Below, piece by piece: positions 26,201-33,692 of a stretch of 64,000 bases of DNA. The position numbers and the translations under genes were made by a program. The stretch's first letter is position 1. The number at the start of each line of letters is the position of its first letter. This stretch comes from JAHBTB01 sp964451255 (lineage in GTDB: Bacteria; Armatimonadota; Fimbriimonadia; Fimbriimonadales; Fimbriimonadaceae). The notes under the pieces were generated by a model. The model made no database searches and was not told where the DNA came from. It saw nothing but the letters and a program-made list of their open reading frames with translations. The DNA lies in the NCBI GenBank assembly GCA_964451255.1, contig CAYVHL010000002.1, forward strand, positions 186,001 to 250,000, given 5' to 3'.

Positions 26201-26756
26201 ACTTCGCGCTCTCCATGCGGCGGATCGCTTCGTGTCGGCGGGCCCGGTATCGCTGGACCCCGGCCGCCTCGTCGATCCACGCCCGCCTCTGGGTCGCGCT
26301 CGCAGCGAGGGCCTGGTCGATCTCGCTTTGGCCGACGATGGCATAGCCCGCCCGTCCGAGGCCCGAGTCAGCGAGAAGGTCGGCGACGTCCTTCAGACGG
26401 CAGGGACGCTTGTTTATCGCGTATTCGCTTTCGCCTGCCCGGTTGAGTTTGCGGCTGACACTGACCTCGGCGGTTTCGACCGGCAACCCACCGTCCTCAT
26501 TGTCGAAGGTGAGGGAGACTTCGGCGTAACCGAGCGGTTTGCGTCGGACACTGCCGCTAAAGATGACCTCTTGGCTCGTTTGGGCGCGTAGTTGGCGGGC
26601 GTTGGTCTCGCCGAGACCCCACAAGATGCTGTCGACAATGTTCGACTTGCCGCACCCGTTCGGGCCGACGACCGCGATGATCTTGCCGTCGAGGGAGATG
26701 TCGGTTTTGTCGGCGAACGTCTTGAAGCCGAAGATCTTGACCCTTTTGAGCTTCAT
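23253..26756 (-). CDS. smc: Chromosome segregation protein SMC
   Basis: The 1167-residue protein has the SMC plan. The N-terminal ATPase half carries Walker A GPNGCGKSNIVDSI and Q-loop residues, followed by a long coiled coil. The hinge near the middle contains GVVGLACELVR and GGTNVRHASGI. A second coiled coil leads to the C-terminal half with the signature LLSGGERALSALA and Walker B PLVVLDEVDAPLD. It dimerises at the hinge and compacts and separates chromosomes with ScpAB, loaded by ParB, whose gene is nearby. A TTG start 15 codons earlier exists, but the conserved MKLKRVKIFGFKTF begins at ATG 26756. It diverges from trpA. Confidence 0.95.
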   Translation of the reverse strand: MKLKRVKIFGFKTFADKTDISLDGKIIAVVGPNGCGKSNIVDSILWGLGETNARQLRAQTSQEVIFSGSVRRKPLGYAEVSLTFDNEDGGLPVETAEVSVSRKLNRAGESEYAINKRPCRLKDVADLLADSGLGRAGYAIVGQSEIDQALAASATQRRAWIDEAAGVQRYRARRHEAIRRMESAKSHLTRVRDVLDEIERQRTPLEEEAETARRYKTAVNSLRQVECGLLTREHAKVEAELAELEERLAGSLKLSEDALGQVADSEQAAQEADRLSQELDRRLEELREIQSKAAEQLANAQSALLVAEHRLESLAELEGTLDEESAHAEARRTQATDELESAVREAESERKSFEALRSELTGADDEAKELSRQLSVEDKRLESARVKLAERHKIEVEIAHREDRVKHVKKEIQGIVATLPDLEEAVREAQEALDIQDKAVAEAEGAIKEAEAALTGARREEEAEAAKTRQILGELATLEGRRRGLEATVLGHEGLAQGARSVMTLVEQGRLPDEYSPVGTVVEVEPDLALALDTALGNAVNDLVVPDDQAAKRAITLLKQERLGRATFQPINLMRPHSPSPELRRVLRETGVVGLACELVRTEARFRPVIDSLLGRVVVVETLDDALRLAHTSGWSRMVTTEGEIVHGSGAVTGGTNVRHASGIVQRKAELAELEGEIRTLQREAERLECAKTARTAERDANELRMADAKGVAADAAREREEAKSWCLNLRHEHQATLRSQEKLTEELQRLQALEADLPEVEDVAALESHRDSLLRSLASKSSDAESAAERLTEAEARSNQAARRSLEAERRLAHLKEADEHRARRTANLEPERERQRQAIDAAKAEVEKQSTQVDQTRGEAAETHARRQSALQQASDLRQKARDAQKAVDGLAETMHRSELARARADSKRATIVQRLFEEYGVGPEEAAATQTEELPDDAAALVARLRKELKDMGDVNLGAIEAFERLTERHDELHAQLADIEGGMIELTSSVRELDRLTRDRFVATFERVQTAIARTFQTVFGGGEAALELSEAENILDSGVEISVTVPGKRRQRLELLSGGERALSALAFLFALLTVKPSPLVVLDEVDAPLDGRNVERYIQLMREFGGDTQFILITHNPVTIEAADVWFGVTMQEPGVSTLVPFKVPEPQVIHAVVPDAYLKG

Positions 26757-26918
26757 GGCAACATGACCGCCGCGCCGCCGGGCGTGGCTTCTCGCTGTCA
26801 AGACGAAGGCGCCCAGTCGGCCGCACCAAGGGGTTTTCCACAGCGAGTGCCGGATGCGGAAGAGCCGGCCGTGGTGACGGCCCGTCGTCGCCCCGGCATC
26901 GGGCAGTATCCTGAGCCC

Positions 26919-27713
26919 GTGCCGAGGCTCGACGAGACTTTCCAGCGACTCCGATCCAAGGGGGAGAAAGCGCTCGTCCTATACGTGACCGCCGGCGACC
27001 CGTCCCTTGACGACCTGCCTGCGATCATCGAAGCGCTCGTCGAAGGGGGCGCCGACGTGATCGAGGTGGGTGTCCCGTTCAGCGACCCCATCGCCGACGG
27101 CCCGACCATCCAAGCCAGTAGCCAGCGTGCCCTGGACAGGGGCGTCCGGCCGGGCCAGATACTCGCCAAGCTCAAGGAAGTCCAGGCGACCGTGCCGGTC
27201 GTGCTGATGGGCTATTACAACACCATGTTGCGGCCAGGCTTGGGGGTGTTCGCCGACCAGGCGACAGCCAGCGGCGTCAGCGGGGTGATCGTCTGCGACA
27301 TCATTCCAGAGGAAGCTGAAGACTGGATCAAGGTCTCCCGAGAAAGGGGACTGGACACGGTGTTCCTCGCAAGCCCCACCTCGACACCTGAGCGGCTCGG
27401 AGCCGTCGCCAGGGAATCCTCCGGGTTTATTTACGCGGTCAGCCGCACGGGCGTCACTGGGGCGTCCCAGAAAGCGGGCGACGAAGCAGCCAGGTTGGTG
27501 GAAAGCCTGAAGGGCCTCACGGACAAGCCCGTCTGTGTCGGCTTTGGGATCAGCAAACCTGAACACGTCGCCGCTGTTTGTCGAGTGGCCGACGGCGCGG
27601 TCATCGGATCGTGGCTGGTCGATCTGCTTGCCGTAAAGTGGCAAGGCGGAAGGGGCAGGGAAGAGGTTGTTGCCGCGGTCAGAGACCTCAAAGACGCGAC
27701 AAAGGACACCTAA
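26919..27713 (+). CDS. trpA: Tryptophan synthase alpha subunit
   Basis: The 264-residue TIM barrel cleaves indole-3-glycerol phosphate to indole and glyceraldehyde 3-phosphate. The catalytic glutamate is in ADVIEVGVPFSDP and the aspartate in DPIADGP. YAVSRTGVTGA and GFGISKPEHV form the phosphate site. Loop GYYNTML is typical. GTG 26919 is chosen because MPRLDETFQRLRSKG is the family's N-terminus; the long upstream extension runs antisense to smc. TATCCT ends 6 bases before the GTG, suggesting a leaderless transcript. trpB is not adjacent, so the trp genes are dispersed here. Confidence 0.95.
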   Translation: MPRLDETFQRLRSKGEKALVLYVTAGDPSLDDLPAIIEALVEGGADVIEVGVPFSDPIADGPTIQASSQRALDRGVRPGQILAKLKEVQATVPVVLMGYYNTMLRPGLGVFADQATASGVSGVIVCDIIPEEAEDWIKVSRERGLDTVFLASPTSTPERLGAVARESSGFIYAVSRTGVTGASQKAGDEAARLVESLKGLTDKPVCVGFGISKPEHVAAVCRVADGAVIGSWLVDLLAVKWQGGRGREEVVAAVRDLKDATKDT

Positions 27714-27732
27714 GCCGAGCTACCATGGTTCT

Positions 27733-28506
27733 ATGGCCACGCCGCCCACGGTCGAGCTGACAAAGGAACAGGTCGCACAATACTATTGCGAAGGCTTCTT
27801 GGCACTGCCTCCCATCACGACGGCGGAAGACCTGGCGCGGATCCGCGAGATTTATGACGGGCTCTTTGAATCGCGGGGCATGCTCGGACGAGACAAGAGC
27901 TTCGACCTGGCGGGACAGAGCGAGGAGAGGCCCACACTTCCGCAGATCCTCTCACCGAGCGACCTCCGCCCTGAGCTGAAGGGCACGCTCCTCTACGCCA
28001 ACGCAAGGCGCATCGTGGCGCAACTGCTGGGTCAGGAATCCGTCGAGATCGGCGACCATGCCATCCTCAAGCCGGCTGGCTACGGTGCCCCGACGCCTTG
28101 GCACCAGGACGAAGCGTATTGGGACAGGGGCCGGACTTACAACTCAATGAGCATCTGGGTGCCGCTTCAGGACGTCGCCGTCGAACAGGGGTGTCTGCAC
28201 TTTGTCGCCAAGTCCAACCGATTCCCGATCCTGCCGCACCGCCCAATAGACGACGACCCGAAGACGCACGGACTTGAGTTGGCGGTGCCAGTGGCAGATG
28301 AATGGGAGGTCGTGCCGTGCCCTTTGGCGGCAGGGGGATGCACGATCCACCACAACCGGACGCTCCATTACGCCCCGGCGAACGGCTCCGACATCCCTCG
28401 ACGTGCCTTGATCTTGATGGGTGGCGACGCCCCCGGAAGCTACCCTGGTGAACGGCGCTTTGAATGGCAAGACCGTCAAGCCGCCGCCGGTGCGCCCGCG
28501 TCCTGA
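27733..28506 (+). CDS. Phytanoyl-CoA dioxygenase (PhyH) family protein
   Basis: The 257-residue Fe(II)/2-oxoglutarate oxygenase has the HxD motif in WHQDEAYW, the ENGCL-like EQGCLHFVAKSNR segment, the distal histidine in TLHYAPANGS and the following arginine in IPRRALIL. It is shorter than the PhyH protein at 2575 and not closely similar outside the motifs, so it is a separate paralogue. Its substrate is unknown. It begins 19 bases after trpA. TACCAT ends 6 bases before the ATG, so it may have its own leaderless promoter in addition to read-through from trpA. Confidence 0.85.
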   Translation: MATPPTVELTKEQVAQYYCEGFLALPPITTAEDLARIREIYDGLFESRGMLGRDKSFDLAGQSEERPTLPQILSPSDLRPELKGTLLYANARRIVAQLLGQESVEIGDHAILKPAGYGAPTPWHQDEAYWDRGRTYNSMSIWVPLQDVAVEQGCLHFVAKSNRFPILPHRPIDDDPKTHGLELAVPVADEWEVVPCPLAAGGCTIHHNRTLHYAPANGSDIPRRALILMGGDAPGSYPGERRFEWQDRQAAAGAPAS

Positions 28507-28590
28507 CCGGTGGGTAAGTGCTCCCCGCCATCGGCCCGTCGCGTAGGGCTGGGCGGTGTAACCTCGCCCCACTCTTATGTCCATAGGACC

Positions 28591-28639
28591 TTGACGAAAG
28601 GCAGGGGGCGTGGTACAAAGAAGCAGACAACTGTCTGCT
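28591..28639 (+). promoter_or_regulatory. nrdB promoter with operator-like palindrome
   Basis: TTGACG (28591-28596), 17 bases and TACAAA (28614-28619) form a strong promoter. An 18-bp near-perfect palindrome AGCAGACA-AC-TGTCTGCT (28622-28639) covers the expected transcription start, an ideal repressor position. It does not look like the AT-rich NrdR box. Confidence 0.75.
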
Positions 28640-28668
28640 ATTTATGGCAGGCACAGGAGTCAAAAGCA

Positions 28669-29757
28669 ATGAGCACGATGAATTACACGTTTGGCGACAG
28701 GACATATGTCCTTGACATGGAAAAGGCGGAGGAGGCGCAGGCGGCCAAGCGGGTCATCAACGGTCGCGAGACGATGACTTTCAACCTACTTCCACTCAAA
28801 TACCAGTGGGCGTACAGCCTCTATCGGACGATGAAGGCAAACCACTGGGAACCCGAAGACATCCCGATGCAGAAGGACATCGAGCAGTGGCGTAGCGACA
28901 CCGCACTCAAGGAGATCGACCGTTGGATCATCCGCATGGCGGTCGGCTACTTCAGCGCCGCAGAGGGGATCGTCGGGGACAACATCATCCATGTCGTCCG
29001 GGAGCTCGTGACGGCTTCAGAACTCAAGCTTATCCTTGGGCGCCACGCCCACGAGGAGAACATCCACGCCGATTCGCTTCTGTACATGATCTCCTCTCTC
29101 GGGGTCAATCCACACGAGTGCGAGGCGATGTTCGAGGACGTTGAGACGATCCGCCGCAAGAACGAGTTTGTCACCCGTACAAGCCATGTCTTACGTCGGG
29201 ACCTGGACCTCACGAAGGTTGAGAACAAGCAGTTACTGGCCAAAAACGTGTTTGTTTTCGGCCAATGCATGGAGGGAACCCAGTTCTACGGTCTGTTCGG
29301 TATGGTCTTGTCTCTCTACCGCCAAGGCAAGTTCCCCGGCATCGGCCAGATGTTCCGGTACACCTTGCGCGACGAATCAAACCATATCGAATTGTTACGC
29401 CAGATATTGATGGGGCTTGTCGAGGAGAACCCGGAGATCTGGACCCCGCAGTTCCGGTCCGAGTTGGTCGACCTGATGAAGGAGGCGGTGTCTCTCGAGA
29501 AGGCCTTCATTGACGACTGCCTCCCTGTGAGTGGCCTGGGCCTGTCGGCAGACGAGTTCAAGCAATACATCGACTACATCGCCGACCGACGGCTGGAGGG
29601 ATGCGGACTGCCGGTGCTCAACCCAGGCATCCAGAACTCGCTTCCGTGGCTCGCCGAGCTCATGGACATCAAGAAGGAGCAGAACTTCTTCGAGGGTCGG
29701 GTGACGGAGTACCAGAAGTCGTCCAACCTCGGCGCCGTGTCGGACGACGACCTCTGA
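28669..29757 (+). CDS. nrdB: Ribonucleotide reductase class I beta subunit, radical tyrosine replaced by leucine
   Basis: The 362-residue ferritin-like protein has the six metal ligands: Glu in YFSAAEGIVG, Glu and His in EENIHADS, Glu in CMEGTQFYG, and Glu and His in RDESNHIE. The residue four after the first ligand histidine, normally the radical tyrosine, is leucine (HADSL). The first ligand is Glu, not Asp. Both features agree with class Ic-like Mn/Fe or class Id Mn2 enzymes, which do not use a tyrosyl radical. It would make the radical for dNTP synthesis together with an NrdA not present in this window. GGAGT lies 9 bases before the ATG. nrdR is at 53712. Confidence 0.92.
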   Translation: MSTMNYTFGDRTYVLDMEKAEEAQAAKRVINGRETMTFNLLPLKYQWAYSLYRTMKANHWEPEDIPMQKDIEQWRSDTALKEIDRWIIRMAVGYFSAAEGIVGDNIIHVVRELVTASELKLILGRHAHEENIHADSLLYMISSLGVNPHECEAMFEDVETIRRKNEFVTRTSHVLRRDLDLTKVENKQLLAKNVFVFGQCMEGTQFYGLFGMVLSLYRQGKFPGIGQMFRYTLRDESNHIELLRQILMGLVEENPEIWTPQFRSELVDLMKEAVSLEKAFIDDCLPVSGLGLSADEFKQYIDYIADRRLEGCGLPVLNPGIQNSLPWLAELMDIKKEQNFFEGRVTEYQKSSNLGAVSDDDL

Positions 29758-29776
29758 CACGCCCACCAACGAGACT

Positions 29777-29811
29777 GGCCGCCCGAACTGACTGGAGACT
29801 TTCGGGCGGCC
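29777..29811 (+). terminator. Hairpin after nrdB
   Basis: A perfect 11-bp stem (GGCCGCCCGAA and its complement) with a 13-base loop lies 19 bases after the nrdB stop. It has no clear T-run. Confidence 0.6.
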
Positions 29812-29927
29812 GGATCCTGCGGCGATCCATACACATCAATTCTCACCGGTATTAATACGGGATTCAGGTCATGACCTACCATCTGACAGGTTCGTACAGT
29901 ATCATTAGCCTGTATTCGGAGATGGAT

Positions 29928-30449
29928 ATGAAGAGGATATTTGGACTGGCCGGTCTGGCCCTACTTGCAGTTGCCGCAAACGCGAGCATCAATTTTAACA
30001 TCACCAATCAGGATCAAACGATCGTCAAGCCGACCAGCGGCTTCGTTCTCGCCACCTTTTCGGGCACCGTCACGACAAGCGGCGGTTGGGCACCGTCCAC
30101 CATTACAGTGGAATGGCCAGGCAATGGCTCCAATTTCTTGACCTTTGACAGTTTCGACGCGGCCTTCGTGGCCTACCTTGGCGCTGGGGTACCGAATTCC
30201 AATTATTCGGGCGATCTGTTCTCAATACAGGTGGCTTCAACCGACGCCGATGGCCTGTACGATCTGAATGGTTCTAGCTCAGGCTCAAGTCCCTTTGCGG
30301 AGGCGATATTCTATGCAATGAAGAACGGTGTCGTGGCCGGGGACAACGAGTACTACTCAATTACGGTCGAGTCCGTACCTGAGCCGGTGTCCATGGGCAT
30401 CCTTGGACTTGGCGCCCTCGCCCTGATCCGTCGCCGCCGAAGCAAGTAA
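29928..30449 (+). CDS. PEP-CTERM sorting domain protein
   Basis: The 173-residue secreted protein has a signal peptide (KRIFGLAGLALLAVAANAS), a beta-rich middle and a PEP-CTERM tail: VPEPVSMG, a hydrophobic helix and the basic end IRRRRSK. The tail is recognised by an exosortase, which cleaves it and anchors or releases the protein, usually with an exopolysaccharide. No exosortase gene is in the window. The ATG at 29928 is chosen over 29922 and earlier starts because GGAG is 6 bases upstream. A weak CTGACA-N17-TAGCCT promoter (29883-29911) is possible. It is flanked by two hairpins, so it is monocistronic. Confidence 0.85.
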   Translation: MKRIFGLAGLALLAVAANASINFNITNQDQTIVKPTSGFVLATFSGTVTTSGGWAPSTITVEWPGNGSNFLTFDSFDAAFVAYLGAGVPNSNYSGDLFSIQVASTDADGLYDLNGSSSGSSPFAEAIFYAMKNGVVAGDNEYYSITVESVPEPVSMGILGLGALALIRRRRSK

Positions 30450-30480
30450 GACAAGTCGGAGGGTTGGTTTTCCCCCTTCC

Positions 30481-30507
30481 GTGGCCCGAGCCGATGGCTC
30501 GGGCCAC
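30481..30507 (+). terminator. Intrinsic terminator after the first PEP-CTERM gene
   Basis: A perfect 12-bp stem (GTGGCCCGAGCC and its complement) with a GAT loop is followed by TTCATTTT. Confidence 0.85.
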
Positions 30508-30573
30508 TTCATTTTGCCCGGTCAGGAAGGGACTGGCCTGGATGCCGGTCGCCAGTCCGGTATCTTAGGCGCG

Positions 30574-31164
30574 ATGAACGACCGCATCGCCCAGATCGAC
30601 GCCATCATTAACCAGTTCGACATCAACAAGCACCCTTTCTATCAGGAATGGGTCGCTGGCACGTTGCCTAAGGCGAAACTGCAGGACTACGCGGGCGAAT
30701 ACGGCCGGTTCATCGGCACCATCGCCCAAGGTTGGGAGAAGGTCGGTGCACCGCACTATGCCGAGGAGGAGCGGGAACACGAGGTGCTCTGGGGCGACTT
30801 TCGCTACGAGCTTGGCTTGACATCGGAGAGCCGCCGACCCGAGACGGAGGTTTTGGTGTCTGCCGCGACCAAGTATTTCGGAGCCAATCCCGCTGAGGCC
30901 ACGGGCGCACTCTACGCGTTTGAGGCACAACAGCCGAGGACTTCAGAGGCCAAGCTAGCTGGAATCAAAGAACACTACAGTGAGGTCGGTGAGAAGGGAC
31001 AGGAGTACTTCCGCGTCCATGCCGGAGATTTCACCGAGCCGGAGATGCTTCGGAAGGGTATGGCGGGCATGTCCGAACAGGAGTTCGCCCAAGCTAGGTC
31101 GGCGTGCACTGTCGTCTGCGCGGCGATGTGGAGCGCGTTGGACGGCGTCTACTACGCGGATTGA
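30574..31164 (+). CDS. TenA/PqqC/CADD-like heme-oxygenase-fold protein
   Basis: The 196-residue all-helical protein resembles the Chlamydia CADD group: HPFYQEWVAGTLPKAKLQDYAGEYGRF, AEEEREHEVLW, ALYAFEAQQP and QEYFRVHAGD. CADD proteins use a diiron-like site to make the p-aminobenzoate part of folate by sacrificing a tyrosine. Ligand-like residues Glu and His in EREHE, Glu in AFEAQQP and His in RVHAGD are present. The last D-x-x-H pair of the family is not clearly kept (GDFTEPE). So the metal site may differ. TATCTT ends 7 bases before the ATG. Its end overlaps the convergent gene by 13 bases. Confidence 0.75.
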   Translation: MNDRIAQIDAIINQFDINKHPFYQEWVAGTLPKAKLQDYAGEYGRFIGTIAQGWEKVGAPHYAEEEREHEVLWGDFRYELGLTSESRRPETEVLVSAATKYFGANPAEATGALYAFEAQQPRTSEAKLAGIKEHYSEVGEKGQEYFRVHAGDFTEPEMLRKGMAGMSEQEFAQARSACTVVCAAMWSALDGVYYAD

Positions 31165-31775
31165 TCCCGTCGTATCCTAGAGCCAGATGGTGGTGGCTCC
31201 TTCGCCAGCTCTGGCAGAGTGGCTTGCTCGGTCAGCCGCGTCCAAACGGCGCGGCTGACCCTAGACATCCGGCGGATCGACGCGACCGACTCCACTGAGT
31301 CTGTGTCGACTGTCTGAGCTTCTAGGACGACAACCAGCTTGATCTTGTCGCCCATCCAGTTGACAGTGATCTCCGCTTCTGTCTCCATGCCAATCGCCTC
31401 ATAGCCCTTCGTCGCCAGGGCAGTCGGGGCGACTGCGACGACTGTGATCGGCAGTTCCTTGTCGCCGATGACGAGATCCCCGTCCAACGGCTCCTCAAGC
31501 ATGTGGAGGCGGTGCTTCCGTGGGACGGATTGTGACTGTGATGTCGGTCGAACGACGATGAAGGTGGACAGGGTGGCTATCGCTAGACCTTCGAACCAGA
31601 TATGTTCGCTGTCGTTGAAGCACTCGACTTCCACCAGGCCAAGGAACGTTTTGGAACGGTCGCCGACATCGACGACAAGCTGGTCGCCGATCTCCTGGCG
31701 GACGACAGCACATAGGCTCTCGCCGCTATCGGGCTTTGTCAGCCTGATTTTTGATCCTACCAAAGCAAAGCCCAT
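31152..31775 (-). CDS. Hypothetical protein, two beta-rich domains
   Basis: The 207-residue product opens with GSKIRLTKPDSGESLCAVV and contains regularly spaced beta-strand-like segments (QLVVDVGD, LVEVECF, AEITVNW, IKLVVVLEA). The layout recalls YcgR-like flagellar-brake plus PilZ proteins, and VPRKHRL resembles the RxxxR arm. However, the arginine spacing is wrong and the D/NxSxxG motif is missing, so I do not assign that function. No signal peptide or membrane helix is present. A ribosome binding site is not clear. The gene ends inside the end of the CADD-like gene and is separated from the subtilase terminator by about 70 bases. Confidence 0.55.
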   Translation of the reverse strand: MGFALVGSKIRLTKPDSGESLCAVVRQEIGDQLVVDVGDRSKTFLGLVEVECFNDSEHIWFEGLAIATLSTFIVVRPTSQSQSVPRKHRLHMLEEPLDGDLVIGDKELPITVVAVAPTALATKGYEAIGMETEAEITVNWMGDKIKLVVVLEAQTVDTDSVESVASIRRMSRVSRAVWTRLTEQATLPELAKEPPPSGSRIRRDQSA

Positions 31776-31844
31776 CCTTGTTCTGCCTTCCCCATGATCG
31801 GTCGTTTGACCCGATATGGATCAGGTCAGGGATCACAAAAGAAC

Positions 31845-31870
31845 AAACCCCGGGGAAAACCCCGGGGTTT
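31845..31870 (-). terminator. Intrinsic terminator of the subtilase gene
   Basis: A perfect 11-bp stem (AAACCCCGGGG and its complement) with an AAAA loop (TTTT on the minus strand) follows the subtilase stop by 28 bases and continues with T-rich sequence on the minus strand. Confidence 0.85.
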
Positions 31871-31898
31871 TGCTGGCTTAGGATGCTCTTCCGAGGAT

Positions 31899-33557
31899 TT
31901 ACCTTGAGAACACCCGCAGGCCCTGTGCGTCTGCAGAGACGGTGAAGGTCGCCGGGTTATCGGTGCCGAACCGGCGGAGACGGCCGAAGCCGGAGAACCG
32001 CACCTTGAGGACACCGTTGTTGTCTGTGTATTTGGCGAGGTCGGACTGATAGATCCATGACGCCATATCGACTTCGCCGCCGTTGATGAGTTTCGACGAG
32101 AACGGCACCCAAGCGAGCCTGTGCGGATCCCACAAATTGAGGGTCGCGTTCACCGGCGCGTCCGTCTTGACATAGTTCTTCAAGTACATGGACGAGATAT
32201 GGGTGATGTCGCCGAGGTAGTACGTCGTGTCGAACACGACGGTCGGGCCGTAGTACGCCACTGGCACGGCTTGCACACCCAGGTAGGTGTCGTCCTTGAC
32301 TGCCAAGGAGCTCACGTCGCCGGTGGTCACAGAACCATAGAGCACGCTGAGGTCAGCGGGAACCAGGTCGAAGTTGTCGTCGATCGGCAACGCCCGCATG
32401 GCCATCATCGTGTTGACGAGTCCGTGAGAGGCACCGCTCGGATACGGGAACGAAGTGCTGGTGATGAGGTCTTCGACGTCCTGGTAGGGCATGGACGTGC
32501 CGCCCAGGCTGAAGATCAACGCCGAAACACCGGCGATATAGGGACACGCCATGGACGTGCCGGTGTCGTAGCCATACCCGTTCGGGAAGGTCGACATGAT
32601 CTTTTCACCCGGAGCGGTGATGTCCACGGTCTGGCCGTAGTTACTGAAGCCCGACATTCTGTTCATCGAGTTTGAAGATGCGACAGAAAATGTCGGTGCA
32701 TACGAGCAGGGAACTTCTTCCAGGCCGTATAGCACCGGCAACGTGTCGAGGTTGACCCCGTCGTTGCCTGAGGCCGCGCAGAAAACCACGTTGTGAGAGT
32801 GCATGTAGTCGATGGCGTCGAGGTACTCCTGTGGGACGGTGGTGTTGTAACCGCCGACGCTGTACGACACGACGTTGGCACCCGCGTCGGTCGCGATGAC
32901 CATCGCCTCGGTCAGGTCGGAGTCAAAGCCGTAACCCTCGTCATAGAGGGCCTTGATCGGCATGATCTTGCTGAGCCAAGAGACGCCTGCGACGCCGATC
33001 CCGTTGTTACCAGCGGCGGACGCGATGCCCGAGCAGTGCGTCCCGTGGCCGTTGCCGTCCCTGACGGTCGGCGCGACGAGCGCGACGGGGTTCACGATCC
33101 GGCCGGCAAACTCTGGGTGGTTCAGGTCGATGCCGGTGTCGATGACCGCCACCGTAATGTCAGGCGATCCCGTAGACATGCCCCAACCGAAGTTGGTGTT
33201 GGTCCGATTGTGCGACCACTGGCGATAGTAGTACGGATCGTTAGGGAACCCGCCGAGGGCGCGCTGGACGCCGTCGTGCTCGACGTACCTCACACCGTTC
33301 GTGCGCTTATAGACCGCGACCATGGAGTCTGCCATGGCCTTGGACGGGAAGCGGATCACCTGGGCGCCGATGCGCGGGATGGTCTTGATGATCTGCGCGC
33401 CTTGCGGGATCATGAGGTGGGGCCCTGCGCTGACGCCCTTGTCTGCCCCGACGATCAAAGTGCGGGCGGCAACCTGCTCGGGCGTTTCGGCAAAGGCACA
33501 AGACGCGGCGACCGCAGCCCCCACTAGGATTAGCAATCGATATATATCTGACTTCAT
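31899..33557 (-). CDS. Secreted subtilisin-like serine protease (S8)
   Basis: The 552-residue protein has a signal peptide (LLILVGAAVAASCAFAE) and an N-terminal region that resembles an inhibitor-type propeptide (to about residue 100). The S8 catalytic domain has the Asp in VIDTGID, His in GHGTHCSGIA and Ser in GTSMACPYIAG; the oxyanion Asn is in AASGNDG. The C-terminal 160 residues form a beta-rich domain of unknown role (VVFDTTYYLG, VNATLNLWDP) that ends without a PEP-CTERM tail. It should be secreted and degrade proteins outside the cell. A GGGGAC-rich stretch precedes the ATG, and a TATACT box lies about 47 bases upstream. Confidence 0.92.
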   Translation of the reverse strand: MKSDIYRLLILVGAAVAASCAFAETPEQVAARTLIVGADKGVSAGPHLMIPQGAQIIKTIPRIGAQVIRFPSKAMADSMVAVYKRTNGVRYVEHDGVQRALGGFPNDPYYYRQWSHNRTNTNFGWGMSTGSPDITVAVIDTGIDLNHPEFAGRIVNPVALVAPTVRDGNGHGTHCSGIASAAGNNGIGVAGVSWLSKIMPIKALYDEGYGFDSDLTEAMVIATDAGANVVSYSVGGYNTTVPQEYLDAIDYMHSHNVVFCAASGNDGVNLDTLPVLYGLEEVPCSYAPTFSVASSNSMNRMSGFSNYGQTVDITAPGEKIMSTFPNGYGYDTGTSMACPYIAGVSALIFSLGGTSMPYQDVEDLITSTSFPYPSGASHGLVNTMMAMRALPIDDNFDLVPADLSVLYGSVTTGDVSSLAVKDDTYLGVQAVPVAYYGPTVVFDTTYYLGDITHISSMYLKNYVKTDAPVNATLNLWDPHRLAWVPFSSKLINGGEVDMASWIYQSDLAKYTDNNGVLKVRFSGFGRLRRFGTDNPATFTVSADAQGLRVFSR

Positions 33558-33603
33558 AAGTCCCCTAGCTCCCCATTATCGGCACGCGAACGCACCGGTA
33601 ACC

Positions 33604-33609
33604 AGTATA
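33604..33609 (-). promoter_or_regulatory. -10 box of the subtilase gene
   Basis: TATACT on the minus strand, preceded by CTG, gives a leader of about 40 bases ending in a purine-rich ribosome binding site. This is one of the starts that is clearly not leaderless. Confidence 0.5.
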
Positions 33610-33692
33610 CAGTAGAAGGACGCTCGGTTGAACCTCCGGGGTTCGGCGCCGCTGACAATGTGGCAATTGTAAGCATTCCGGCACGGGCCACA

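Noticed and set aside
31152..31775. PilZ/YcgR-type c-di-GMP receptor
   Set aside because: The arginine arm has the wrong spacing and the D/NxSxxG motif is missing.
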